Shown: in pieces, positions 48,421 to 56,834 of the stretch
How the letters are laid out: the number at the start of each line of letters is the position of its first letter
How positions within the stretch are numbered: the stretch's first letter is position 1
Source of the DNA: CAZMGD01 sp964565705
Lineage (GTDB): Bacteria > Actinomycetota > Acidimicrobiia > Acidimicrobiales > Ilumatobacteraceae
Assembly (NCBI GenBank): GCA_964565705.1
Contig: CAZMGD010000002.1
Location: 1-64,000, forward strand
Direction: 5' to 3'
DNA length: 64,000 bases
Notes under the pieces: model-generated
The model's input: the letters and a program-made list of their open reading frames with translations, nothing else
Told to the model about the DNA's origin: nothing
The model's database searches: none
Position numbers and translations under genes: made by a program

Positions 48421-50154
48421 TCAACCCTTCGCGTCGGACCAGCGGTCGACGATCGCGACATCGGCGACGAAGCGCACCGAACGGTCCGGCGCCCAGCGCG
48501 CTGCCGTGTCCTGGAGGGCGTCGACGACCATCACCGCCGCGTCCTCGCCGACATCGCTCGGCACGTGCAGCAGCAGTTCGTCGTGGAGGCACAGCACGAT
48601 CCCGCCGTCGGTGCCCGCCAGACGCGACCGGACGATCGCCGCCCACATCTTGAACAGTTCGGCCGCCGCGCCTTGGATCGCCGCGTTACGCGCGTAGCGA
48701 CCACGCGCGGCCGCTCGTCGCCGAGCTTCGCGTTCGTCGATCCCGGGCTCGTCGACCGGGCCCAACCGGACGAGCCGCCCGCCGTAGGTGCGCAGGTCAC
48801 GTCCGACCTGACCGGCGACGTCAGCCTCGCGGAGGAACGTCATCGCGACGGGGTACGTCGCTTCCAGGCGGCGCAGCGCTCGGGCGCCGTGACCCGTCGT
48901 CTGGCCGTACATGGCGCCGAGCACGGCAACCTTCGCTGTCGCCCGATCGACGCCCAGTTCGGTCGCCACCGGCAGGTACAGGTCGACGTCACGCGTCGCT
49001 CGCGCGAGCGCGCCGTCCCCCGACACCGCGGCCAGCACCCGCGGCTCGATCTGGCCGAGGTCAGCGCGGACGAACACGAAGCCGGGCTCGGCGATCACCG
49101 CCGGACGGAGATCCGAGGGCAGGTTGTGCAGGCCAGCGGTCGCCGTCATCCGTCCCGCAGCCCCGTCTGAGCCGGTCCACTCGCCGCGCAAGCGCCGGTC
49201 CTCACCGACGTTCGCGTCCAGCCAGGCGTAGCCGAACGTCGTCGCGATCCGCTCCGCCTTACGCCAGGCGAGGAGGTCGTCGACGATCGGGTGCTGGCCG
49301 CGCATCGATTCGAGTCGCCAGGCCCGGGTGTCGGACACCTCGATGCCCGTAGCTCGCAGCAGCGACTTGACGTGCCCGGGGTTGCGGAGCAGGTACGACG
49401 TGCCCGCCGGCGCGTGCCGCAGCACAGCGGCGTCGCGTGCGTTGCGCGCTGCGTCTGCCTCGGCCTCCGATCGGGGCCGAGGCCCGATGAAGCCCGCGAT
49501 GATCCGCTCGGCTTCGCCGACGTCCAACGGGAGCCCGGCCGTCGCCAGTTCCGCGCACAGCAATTCGGCGGCGGACTCCGAGCGAGCGACCGTCACCGCC
49601 ATCGGGCGATCGACCAGCTGCTCGACAAGGGTGGCCTGGCGACGGGCGACGTCGAGAGCGAGCCCCGCCCACGTCGCGAGCGACGTCGGATCCGATCGCC
49701 ACCGCTCATCGGCCCAGGCTGCGTTCAGGTGGCCGTCGCCGCGAACCGGTCCGTCGTCCGTCGTGTCCTCTGCGGCGCCGAAGGTGAACAGGTCGGCGGG
49801 TCGCTCACTCCGGGCGCGCTCGGGTGGTTCGAGGCCTTGCCCGCCGGCCCAGATGGTGGCGGGGTCGGCCCGCCAACCGCCGAACAGCAGGCGGTGCACG
49901 GCGACGAGGTCCCACGACGTCGTCAGCCTCACGCCGGCGACCAGCGACTGGCGGGCGGTCTCGGCTGACCAGATCGCCCAACGCGGGCGCAGCGCTTCGT
50001 CGACGCGGGCGAGCCAGTCGGCACCGCCGTCCTCGAGCACGATGGAACCGGAATCCGAGACGGCGATGCAGGCGCCGATGCCTGCCACCGATGCGAGCCC
50101 GACCAGGTCGCCGCGCTGCACGCCGAGCCGTCCGAGCCGCTCGACGATGTCCAT
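48421..50154 (-). CDS. Pol I-like family A DNA polymerase (actinobacterial second PolA)
   Basis: A 577-residue family A polymerase without a 5'-nuclease domain. The polymerase half carries motif A as RADLGQIEPRVLAA (YSQIE in Pol I, here LGQIE), motif B around DRATAKVAVLGAMYGQTTG, and motif C LCLHDELL, with both catalytic Asp kept. The N-terminal part occupies the place of a 3'-5' exonuclease but lacks a recognisable DxE, so proofreading is doubtful. Actinobacteria often carry this shorter paralogue, sometimes annotated bifunctional exonuclease/polymerase. A GTG at 50163 is an alternative start. It is divergent from the EamA gene; role in repair or damage tolerance is likely but unproven. Confidence 0.86.
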   Translation of the reverse strand: MDIVERLGRLGVQRGDLVGLASVAGIGACIAVSDSGSIVLEDGGADWLARVDEALRPRWAIWSAETARQSLVAGVRLTTSWDLVAVHRLLFGGWRADPATIWAGGQGLEPPERARSERPADLFTFGAAEDTTDDGPVRGDGHLNAAWADERWRSDPTSLATWAGLALDVARRQATLVEQLVDRPMAVTVARSESAAELLCAELATAGLPLDVGEAERIIAGFIGPRPRSEAEADAARNARDAAVLRHAPAGTSYLLRNPGHVKSLLRATGIEVSDTRAWRLESMRGQHPIVDDLLAWRKAERIATTFGYAWLDANVGEDRRLRGEWTGSDGAAGRMTATAGLHNLPSDLRPAVIAEPGFVFVRADLGQIEPRVLAAVSGDGALARATRDVDLYLPVATELGVDRATAKVAVLGAMYGQTTGHGARALRRLEATYPVAMTFLREADVAGQVGRDLRTYGGRLVRLGPVDEPGIDEREARRRAAARGRYARNAAIQGAAAELFKMWAAIVRSRLAGTDGGIVLCLHDELLLHVPSDVGEDAAVMVVDALQDTAARWAPDRSVRFVADVAIVDRWSDAKG

Positions 50155-50212
50155 GTTCGGCACCCTGCCACACGCCTCAGCAGTCGGAGGTGGGTGGGTA
50201 GCGTCGCTGATC

Positions 50213-51127
50213 GTGCAGCAACCGATCACCCGCCGGGGGTGGATCCTGTTCGGGCTGATGGGCGCGATCTGGGGCGTGCCCTACCTGTTCATCAAGGTCG
50301 CGGTCGAGCACCTCGCGCCGCCGGTGGTCGTGTTCGGCCGGACCTCGATCGCCGCGGTCGTGCTCGTGCCGATCGCGCTCCACACCGGTGCCGTACGCGC
50401 CGCGCTGCCGCACTGGCGGCCGATCCTCGCCTTCGCCGCGCTGGAGATGGCGGGGCCGTGGCTGCTGCTGACCCACGCCGAGCAGCACCTCCCGTCGGGA
50501 CTGACCGGGCTGCTGATCGCGTGTGTGCCGATCGTCGGCGCGATCGTGGCCTACCTGCTCGGTGACCACAGCGCGCTGCACCCCAAGCGGCTCCTCGGCA
50601 TCGCCATCGGGCTCGGCGGTGTGGCCCTGCTCGTCGCCGCCGACCTCGGCGGCAGCGGGGTGCCGTGGTGGAGCGTGGTCGAGGTGCTCCTGGTCTGCGT
50701 CGGCTACGCGACCGCACCGTTCATCGCCAACCGCCGACTCGGCCACGTCCCGTCCCTCGGCGTCGTCGCCATCTCGCTGTCTGCCGTCGCGATCCTCTAT
50801 GCCCCGTTCGCGTGGATCTCGCGTCCGGACGAGCCCCCGCCGGATGAGGCGTGGGCGGCGGTGGTCGCCCTGGCGTTGATCTGCACCGCGCTGGCGTTCG
50901 TCATCTTCTTCGCGTTGATCGCCGACATCGGTCCCGCCCGGGCCACGCTGATCACATTCGTGAACCCCGCTGTCGCCGTGATCGTCGGGGCGATCGTGCT
51001 CGACGAGCAGATCACCGCGGCGACGATCGCCGGCTTCGTGCTCGTGCTGGCGGGATGTTGGCTGTCCACCCGCCAGCCGACGCCGGACGCAGCTGCGCCG
51101 GAGCTGACCGACGAGATGGTGCGCTGA
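50213..51127 (+). CDS. EamA/DMT-family transporter
   Basis: A 304-residue protein with ten hydrophobic helices in two repeats (GWILFGLMGAIWGVPYLFIK, then VVEVLLVCVGYATAPFIANR), the drug/metabolite transporter fold. FINPAVAVIVG-like FVNPAVAVIVGAIVLDEQ near helix 9 is the family signature. It exports metabolites or drugs. A TAGCGT -10 box (50199-50204) lies 8 nt before the GTG. It converges on an MFS gene with a 12-nt gap. Confidence 0.92.
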   Translation: MQQPITRRGWILFGLMGAIWGVPYLFIKVAVEHLAPPVVVFGRTSIAAVVLVPIALHTGAVRAALPHWRPILAFAALEMAGPWLLLTHAEQHLPSGLTGLLIACVPIVGAIVAYLLGDHSALHPKRLLGIAIGLGGVALLVAADLGGSGVPWWSVVEVLLVCVGYATAPFIANRRLGHVPSLGVVAISLSAVAILYAPFAWISRPDEPPPDEAWAAVVALALICTALAFVIFFALIADIGPARATLITFVNPAVAVIVGAIVLDEQITAATIAGFVLVLAGCWLSTRQPTPDAAAPELTDEMVR

Positions 51128-51139
51128 GCGTTCACCGGC

Positions 51140-52723
51140 TCAGGGCAGGACGGTGTCCGCCTCGGGCGACTCCATCGCCTGCACGATTCGCTGCACAGGC
51201 AAGGCCGGCATCCTCCGGAGCAGTACGGTGGCGATCGAGGCGACGCCGACCACCACGATCGCGGCGACGATCGCGGCGATGCCCATGCCGTCGGTGAACG
51301 CCGCTCGGGCCTGCTGCACCAGCGAGCCGGCGACGTCGGCAGGGAGGGTCTTCGCCGCCTGCAGGGCGCCGGCCAGGCCTGACGAGACCTGCTCGCCTGC
51401 GTCGGGCGGCAGCGCCTCGACGGTCGGCCCCATCGTCGAGCGGTAGTGGGTCGTGACGATCGATCCGAGCACGGCGACACCGAGCGCGCCACCGAGCTCA
51501 CGCGTCGTGTCGTTCATCGCCGAGCCCATGCCAGCGCGCTCCAGCGGCACCGACGTCATGATCAGCGCCGTGAACGGGCTCATCGTCACGGACATGCCGG
51601 CCATCATCGGGGTCAGCGCGAAGTAGATCGCCCAACCGTGGCTCGTCGTCTGCAGCGTCGACAGCAGCAGCAGACCGAACGCGATGAGACCCATCCCGAT
51701 CGGCACCATCGTGCCGATCCCGAAGCGCTGCACCAGCCGGGGTGCCTGGGGCGCGAGCAACATCATCACGAGCGGCATGGGCAGCATGATCAGGCCGGCG
51801 TGGAACGGCGAGAACCCGAGCACCATCTGCAGGTACTGCGTGGAGAGGAAGGCGACGCCGAACATCGCGAAGAAACACAGGGCGATGCCGACCGCGGAGA
51901 TGCTGAAGCGAGGGTTGTTCAGCAGTTGCAGATCGAACATCGGGTCGTCGGTCGTGCGCTCGCGGAGAACGAAGGCGCCGAGGGCGACGATCGCGACGGC
52001 GAAGGCGAGCAGGGTGTGGGTCGATCCCCACCCGTGCTCGGGCGCCTCGATGATCGCGTACACGAGTGCACCGATGGCGAGGATCGACAGGAGCGCGCCC
52101 GGGATGTCGATGCGGTGCTGCTCGGGATCGCGTGACTCCGGGAGGAGGATCCGGCCGGCGACGATGGCCACCGCGAGGAGCGGCACGTTGATGAGGAACA
52201 CCGATCCCCACCAGAAGTGCTCGACGAGGAATCCCGAGATGGGGGGCCCGAGCGCCGCGCCGCCCGCGGCGATGCCCGCCCAGATGCTGATCGCCTTGGG
52301 CCGTTCGTAGGGCTCGAACACGTTGGTCAGCAGCGACAGCGTCGACGGCATCACGAACGCAGCGGCAAAGCCCATCACCGCACGAAGCGCGATCACCTGG
52401 TCGGCGCTGTCGGCCATCGACGCGCCGACCGCGCCGAGCAGGAACAGCACCATCCCGGCCTGCAGTACGAGCTTGCGGCCGAAGCGATCGCCGATCGTGC
52501 CGGCGGTGAACAGCATGCCGGCGAACACCAGGCTGTAGGCGTCGACCATCCACTGCAGCGAGCTGCTCGACGCGTTGAGGTCTTCGGCCATCTGCGGCAG
52601 CGCCACGTTGAGGCTGCCGTTGGCGACCATGATCACCATCAGGCTGAGGCACAGCACCACGAGGATCTTCCAGCGGTTGGCGTGCACGGCGGGGTCGATC
52701 GTGCTGACCTGGTCGTCGATCAT
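51140..52723 (-). CDS. MFS multidrug transporter, DHA2 (EmrB/QacA) family
   Basis: A 527-residue, 14-helix major facilitator. Motif A is GTIGDRFGRK after helix 2, LQWMVDAYSLVFAGML is the family's helix-1/2 region, and motif C appears in GIAAGGAALGPPISGFLVE. These are proton-driven exporters of cationic or amphiphilic compounds. The ATG is preceded by GAGGAACCTC. No regulator adjoins it directly, but the soxR/FMN-reductase pair lies next to it. Confidence 0.93.
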   Translation of the reverse strand: MIDDQVSTIDPAVHANRWKILVVLCLSLMVIMVANGSLNVALPQMAEDLNASSSSLQWMVDAYSLVFAGMLFTAGTIGDRFGRKLVLQAGMVLFLLGAVGASMADSADQVIALRAVMGFAAAFVMPSTLSLLTNVFEPYERPKAISIWAGIAAGGAALGPPISGFLVEHFWWGSVFLINVPLLAVAIVAGRILLPESRDPEQHRIDIPGALLSILAIGALVYAIIEAPEHGWGSTHTLLAFAVAIVALGAFVLRERTTDDPMFDLQLLNNPRFSISAVGIALCFFAMFGVAFLSTQYLQMVLGFSPFHAGLIMLPMPLVMMLLAPQAPRLVQRFGIGTMVPIGMGLIAFGLLLLSTLQTTSHGWAIYFALTPMMAGMSVTMSPFTALIMTSVPLERAGMGSAMNDTTRELGGALGVAVLGSIVTTHYRSTMGPTVEALPPDAGEQVSSGLAGALQAAKTLPADVAGSLVQQARAAFTDGMGIAAIVAAIVVVGVASIATVLLRRMPALPVQRIVQAMESPEADTVLP

Positions 52724-52777
52724 GAGGTTCCTCGAGGTCGGGGGGCGTGACCGGGCTCCATCCTGCCGTACGGCCGG

Positions 52778-53350
52778 TCAGGACGCGGTAGCGAGAGCGA
52801 CCCGGCGGCCCGCGCGCAGCGTCGTGGCCCACCAGACCAGATCGTCGAGCATCACCTCTGCCGCGGTGTTCGCCGCCGCGTCGTGTGGCTGGCCGTCGGC
52901 GTCGAAGCGCTCCCACGCGCCGTGGAAGCTCACGACGTCGCGGATCGTGGCCGCCCGGACCTCGGCGAACACCGGGCGGAGGTGTTCCACGGCGCGCAGG
53001 CCACCGCTCAACCCGCCGTACGACACGAACGCGACCGGCTTGCGGGCGAACTCGCCGCGGCTGAGGTCGATCGCCTGCTTCAGCGGTGCCGGGTAGCTGT
53101 GGTTGTACTCGGGGGTCACGACGACGAACGCGTCGGCCCGGTCGAGGCGACGGAGGTACTCCTCCAGCTCGGGTGTCGCGTCGCGGGTCCACACGTGCGG
53201 CAGGTCGGCAGTCGCGAGGTCGATGACGTCGAGGTCGAAGTCGTCGCGCTCCTCGATCGCGTCGGCGATCCACGCGGCGACGGTCGTTCCGAACCGACCC
53301 TCGCGGGTCGAACCGATCATGAGCGCGATGCGGAGGGTATGAGGGGTCAT
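52778..53350 (-). CDS. NADPH-dependent FMN reductase, SoxR-controlled
   Basis: A 190-residue flavodoxin-like reductase. IALMIGSTREGRFGTTVAAWI is the FMN phosphate loop, and VVTPEYNHSYPAPLKQAID is the diagnostic NADPH/FMN-reductase motif. It reduces FMN or quinones, and in Streptomyces a gene of this family (SCO2478) belongs to the SoxR regulon. Here the promoter has a -35, a 19-bp spacer filled by a palindrome and a -10 that lies 7 nt before the ATG, so the message should be leaderless and directly activated by oxidised SoxR, encoded divergently. Confidence 0.92.
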   Translation of the reverse strand: MTPHTLRIALMIGSTREGRFGTTVAAWIADAIEERDDFDLDVIDLATADLPHVWTRDATPELEEYLRRLDRADAFVVVTPEYNHSYPAPLKQAIDLSRGEFARKPVAFVSYGGLSGGLRAVEHLRPVFAEVRAATIRDVVSFHGAWERFDADGQPHDAAANTAAEVMLDDLVWWATTLRAGRRVALATAS

Positions 53351-53357
53351 GGGCGAG

Positions 53358-53388
53358 ATGCTAGAAGTTCAAGTTCACTTGAAGTCAA
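53358..53388 (-). promoter_or_regulatory. SoxR-type promoter with 19-bp spacer
   Basis: On the minus strand TTGACT (53388-53383) and TAGCAT (53363-53358) are separated by exactly 19 nt, the overlong spacing of MerR-family promoters. A palindrome of 7-bp arms (53368-53374 and 53377-53383) fills the spacer. The -10 lies 7 nt before the reductase ATG at 53350. Confidence 0.9.
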
Positions 53389-53408
53389 GGAGCTATGGTG
53401 GCAACGCC

Positions 53409-53846
53409 ATGGAGAAGTGGTTGACGATCGGCGCGGTCAGTGAGCGCACGGGTGTTGCGACGTCCGCCCTGCGCTACTACGAGGCCGAGGGACTCGTCCA
53501 TGCCGAACGCACCGCGAGCGGCCAACGGCGCTATCACCGGGATGCGCTGCGACGTGTGTCGTTCGTGCGCGTCGCCCAGGAGGTGGGCTTGACGTTGCAG
53601 GAGATCCGCGAGGCGATGGCGTCGCTGCCCGACAACCGTACGCCGACGGAGAAGGACTGGCACCGCCTGTCGATGTCGTGGAAGCCCCGCCTCGACGCCC
53701 AGATCGCCATGCTCGAGCGCCTGCGCGAGCGGCTGGACCGCTGCATCGGTTGTGGCTGCTTGTCGCTCAAGGTCTGCCACATCGTCAACCCGGATGACTG
53801 CGCCGGCCACACCGGCTGCGGCCCCCGCTACGTCGTCGCCGACTGA
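53409..53846 (+). CDS. soxR: Redox-sensing MerR regulator SoxR
   Basis: A 145-residue MerR-family activator: winged HTH at the start (TIGAVSERTGVATSALRYYEAEGL), a long dimerisation helix, then CIGCGCLSLKVC with Cys112, 115, 117 and 123 in the exact spacing of the SoxR [2Fe-2S] cluster. Redox-active compounds oxidise the cluster and twist the promoter into an active form. A TATGGT box at 53394-53399 lies 9 nt before the ATG. The operator lies between this gene and the FMN reductase, so both are likely controlled. The actinobacterial role is sensing of redox-cycling metabolites rather than superoxide itself. Confidence 0.95.
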   Translation: MEKWLTIGAVSERTGVATSALRYYEAEGLVHAERTASGQRRYHRDALRRVSFVRVAQEVGLTLQEIREAMASLPDNRTPTEKDWHRLSMSWKPRLDAQIAMLERLRERLDRCIGCGCLSLKVCHIVNPDDCAGHTGCGPRYVVAD

Positions 53847-53936
53847 CCGAGCTCACATGGGCGCGGAGACTGCCGGCTTCCGGGGGTTTGCGCGCCAAAG
53901 CCGGGCGGCGGGGGAGGGTCGTAGGCTCGGGCGGCG

Positions 53937-54656
53937 ATGACCGTCTACCTCGTCGGCGCCGGGCCCGGCGATCCCGAGTTGCTCACCGTGCGCGCCGTGC
54001 GGTTGCTCGGGGAGGCCGACGTGGTGCTCCACGACCGACTCGTCGGCGCCGAGACGCTGGCGCTCGTGGGTCCTGGCGCCGAGGTCATCGACGTCGGCAA
54101 GGAGAGCGGCAGCCACGCGATCCCTCAGCCGGACATCAACGACCTCCTCGTGCGCCACGGGAGGACCGGCGCCACGGTCGTGCGCCTGAAGGGCGGCGAT
54201 CCCTACGTGTTCGGGCGCGGTGGTGAAGAGGCACAGGCACTGCTCGACGCGGGCATCCCGGTGGAGGTCGTGCCGGGGATCACCTCCGCGATCGCGGCGC
54301 CCATGGCCGCAGGTGTCCCGGTCACGATGCGCAACCAGGCATTGGCGTTCACCGTGGTGACCGGACACGCCGACCCGAACGGACCGATGACCGTGGATTG
54401 GGCGGCTCACGTCGCGACCGGGGCCACGCTCGTGATCCTCATGGGCGTCGGTCGCATCGGCGCCATCGCCGGTCACCTCCTCGACGCCGGCATGGATCCG
54501 GCCACGGCGGTCGCCGGCATCCAATGGGCGTTCACCCCCCGTCAGCACGTCACCCGCACGACCCTCGCCGAGGTCGCCACCGCGGGCATCGCCCCGCCGG
54601 CGACGATCGTCGTCGGCGACGTCGCCGCGCTCGACCTCCGCTCGCCCGGGGTCTGA
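53937..54656 (+). CDS. cobA: Uroporphyrinogen-III C-methyltransferase
   Basis: A 239-residue SAM-dependent methylase making precorrin-2, the branch to cobalamin and siroheme. VYLVGAGPGDPELLTVRAV at the start, DVVLHDRLV, VRLKGGDPYVFGRGGEEA and VVPGITSAIAAP are all diagnostic SUMT motifs. A TAGGCT -10 box (53922-53927) lies 9 nt before the ATG. No CysG dehydrogenase domain is attached. The DNA ligase GTG directly follows its stop, so the two genes share a transcript although their functions are unrelated. Confidence 0.96.
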   Translation: MTVYLVGAGPGDPELLTVRAVRLLGEADVVLHDRLVGAETLALVGPGAEVIDVGKESGSHAIPQPDINDLLVRHGRTGATVVRLKGGDPYVFGRGGEEAQALLDAGIPVEVVPGITSAIAAPMAAGVPVTMRNQALAFTVVTGHADPNGPMTVDWAAHVATGATLVILMGVGRIGAIAGHLLDAGMDPATAVAGIQWAFTPRQHVTRTTLAEVATAGIAPPATIVVGDVAALDLRSPGV

Positions 54657-55547
54657 GTGGCGCTGTCGTTCCCCGTCGTGCCGATGAAGGGTGTGCTCGG
54701 CACGCTCCCGGCCGACGACGACCAGTGGGCGTTCGAGATCAAGTACGACGGCTACCGCACGCTCGCATTCGTCGACGGTGAGCAGACTCGACTGCAGTCG
54801 ACCACGCTCGCCGACGTCAGCCGCCGCTGGCCGGAGATCGGTGGTCTGGCCTCGGGCGTCCACGCGTCGAGCGCGATCCTCGACGGCGAGCTGGCGGTGC
54901 TCGACGACCTCGGCCGCCCGCGGTTCGAGCTGATCCAGCGCCACGAACGCTCCGCCGTCTACTTCGTGTTCGACATCCTCCAGATCGACGGTCGCGACAC
55001 GATCGCGCTGCAGTACGAGCAACGACGGCGTCTGCTCGCCGAGGTGGTCGAACCCGGTGGGAACTGGACCGTGCCGACCCACCACGTCGGCGATGGTGCG
55101 GCGTTGCTCGCCGCCACCGCGGCGCAGCAGCTCGAGGGCGTCATGGCCAAGCGCCTCGGCAGCACCTACCAGCCCGGCGGGCGCACCCCGAACTGGCGCA
55201 AGATCAAGAATCGGATCCGGGTCGAGGTCGTGGTCGGCGGGTTCACGGCCGGCAGCGGCAATCGAGAGTCCACGTTCGGGGCGATCCTCGTCGGCCGTCC
55301 GGTGGACGGCGACCTGGTGTTCGCAGGAGGTGTCGGTTCCGGCTTCAACCAGCGGACGCTCGAAGCGATGCGCCGCCGGTTCGAGGATCTGCGCGCCGAC
55401 GACTGCCCGTTCACGCCGACGCCACCGCGCGAGTACGTTCGCCAGGCGACGTGGGTGCGGCCCGAGCTGACCGCGCTGGTCGAGATCACCGAGTTCACCA
55501 ACGACGGCTACGTCCGCCAAGCAACCTTCATCCGCCTCGTCGAGTGA
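54657..55547 (+). CDS. ATP-dependent DNA ligase (LigC/LigD-like)
   Basis: A 296-residue ligase with the adenylation and OB domains only. Motif I is EIKYDGYR with the AMP-binding Lys; motif III YFVFDILQIDG; motif IV LEGVMAKRLGSTY; motif V NWRKIKNR; then the OB-fold VEVVVGGFTAGSGNR. No polymerase or nuclease modules, so it is closer to stand-alone LigC or the ligase part of LigD used in end joining and repair. No ku gene adjoins it. It follows cobA without a gap (TGAGTG). Confidence 0.92.
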   Translation: MALSFPVVPMKGVLGTLPADDDQWAFEIKYDGYRTLAFVDGEQTRLQSTTLADVSRRWPEIGGLASGVHASSAILDGELAVLDDLGRPRFELIQRHERSAVYFVFDILQIDGRDTIALQYEQRRRLLAEVVEPGGNWTVPTHHVGDGAALLAATAAQQLEGVMAKRLGSTYQPGGRTPNWRKIKNRIRVEVVVGGFTAGSGNRESTFGAILVGRPVDGDLVFAGGVGSGFNQRTLEAMRRRFEDLRADDCPFTPTPPREYVRQATWVRPELTALVEITEFTNDGYVRQATFIRLVE

Positions 55548-55560
55548 AACCCCTTTGAAT

Positions 55561-55604
55561 CTCGGGAGCGTTCTGGCTGCCAGAACAGCCAAAACGCTCC
55601 CGAG
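55561..55604. repeat. Palindrome between convergent genes, family of 42074
   Basis: 19-bp arms (55561-55579 and 55586-55604) with one mismatch and a 6-nt loop. The outer 12 bp equal those of the 42074-42117 palindrome while the inner bases differ but still pair. A second palindrome, TTCTGG-CTG-CCAGAA, is nested at 55571-55585. It is placed to end transcripts of both convergent genes, though without T-runs. Confidence 0.8.
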
Positions 55605-55618
55605 TTCGTTGGATCGCG

Positions 55619-56797
55619 TCAATCGTCGAGCGCTTGGTACACGCTCGTCCAGAAGTCGGCGAGCACGTTCCAGTGCACCGGCGCGTCGAGGCGGTGGTTC
55701 ATCATCAGCACTGCGCTGACGTCGTTGATGGGGTCGGCATACCAGCTCGAGCCGAACCCGCCATCCCAGCCGAACCGGCCGGGAACCGCCGCGGGGCCGT
55801 TGCGATCTCGGAACACGGACAACCCGAGCCCCCAGCCGCGTCCCGGGTCGAGGATCGGAGCACCGCCGGCACGCAACTCGGGCGTGAGCTGGTCGGTCGT
55901 CATCGCCTCGACCGTCGTCCGGCCGAGGATGCGCCCGCCGCGGTGCGCGCCGCGGCGCAGCATCATCTCGCCGAACGCGGCGTAGTCGTCCACGGTCGAC
56001 ACGAGCCCCGCGGCACCATCGGGGAACGCCGGTGCTGAGCTCCACAGCCCGTCGGCTGGATCGGCGATCGTCGACGTGCCGGAGTCGTCGAGCCCCCACA
56101 CCGGGGTGAACCGGGCGAGCGAGGCCGCCGGCACGCTGAACCCGGTGTCGCGCATGGCGAGCGGCTCGAACAGCCGCTCGGACAGGAACTGCTCGAAGGG
56201 TTGGCCGGCGACGCGAGCGACGAGCACGCCGAGCACGCTGGCGCTCGCGCCGTACCGCCACCGCTCACCCGGCTGCGACATGAGTGGGAGTGTCGCCAGC
56301 TGCTCGATCCACGCGTCGGGCCCGTGGGGCACGCTCGGGTCGGGCGGGCCGAGCGCGCCGAGGTGCAGCTCGCGCTCGGCGGCGAAGATCGGCGCCCCAC
56401 TCGTCATCAGCGGGATGTCCAGCCCGAGTCCGTAGGTGTACGTCAGCAAGTCGCGCAGCGTGATCGGCCGTTCGAGCTCGACCGTGTCGTCGAGCGGTCC
56501 GCCCGGGTCGCGCAGCACTCGCACCGCGCCGAGTTCGGGCAGGAATGTGGCAACCGGGTCGTCGAGCGCGACCCTGCACTCCTCGACGAGGATCATCACC
56601 GCGGCCGCCGTGATCGGCTTGGTCAGCGACGAGATGCGGAAGATCGTGTCCCGCGCCACGGCGCCGAACGTCTCGACGACGACTTCGCTGCCTCGTCGCA
56701 CATGGACGACGATGCCCGGCACCTGGCCACGTTCCACGTAGCCGTCCATGACCCGCCGCAGCGTCTCCAGCCGCGAGGGTGAGAGTCCGTTGCTCAT
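55619..56797 (-). CDS. Beta-lactamase-related serine hydrolase
   Basis: A 392-residue class C beta-lactamase-fold enzyme without a signal peptide, hence probably cytoplasmic. SSLTKP is the SxxK nucleophile motif at about residue 52, RYGASASV the YxN-like motif (Tyr kept), and the C-terminal WDGGFGSSW region replaces KTG. Homologues are esterases or peptidases (EstB type) rather than antibiotic resistance enzymes. It follows the acyl-CoA ligase on the same strand, 37 nt from its stop. Confidence 0.9.
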   Translation of the reverse strand: MSNGLSPSRLETLRRVMDGYVERGQVPGIVVHVRRGSEVVVETFGAVARDTIFRISSLTKPITAAAVMILVEECRVALDDPVATFLPELGAVRVLRDPGGPLDDTVELERPITLRDLLTYTYGLGLDIPLMTSGAPIFAAERELHLGALGPPDPSVPHGPDAWIEQLATLPLMSQPGERWRYGASASVLGVLVARVAGQPFEQFLSERLFEPLAMRDTGFSVPAASLARFTPVWGLDDSGTSTIADPADGLWSSAPAFPDGAAGLVSTVDDYAAFGEMMLRRGAHRGGRILGRTTVEAMTTDQLTPELRAGGAPILDPGRGWGLGLSVFRDRNGPAAVPGRFGWDGGFGSSWYADPINDVSAVLMMNHRLDAPVHWNVLADFWTSVYQALDD

Positions 56798-56834
56798 CCG
56801 ACCTCCATTCGGCGACGGGCGTACCCGAATTCGT

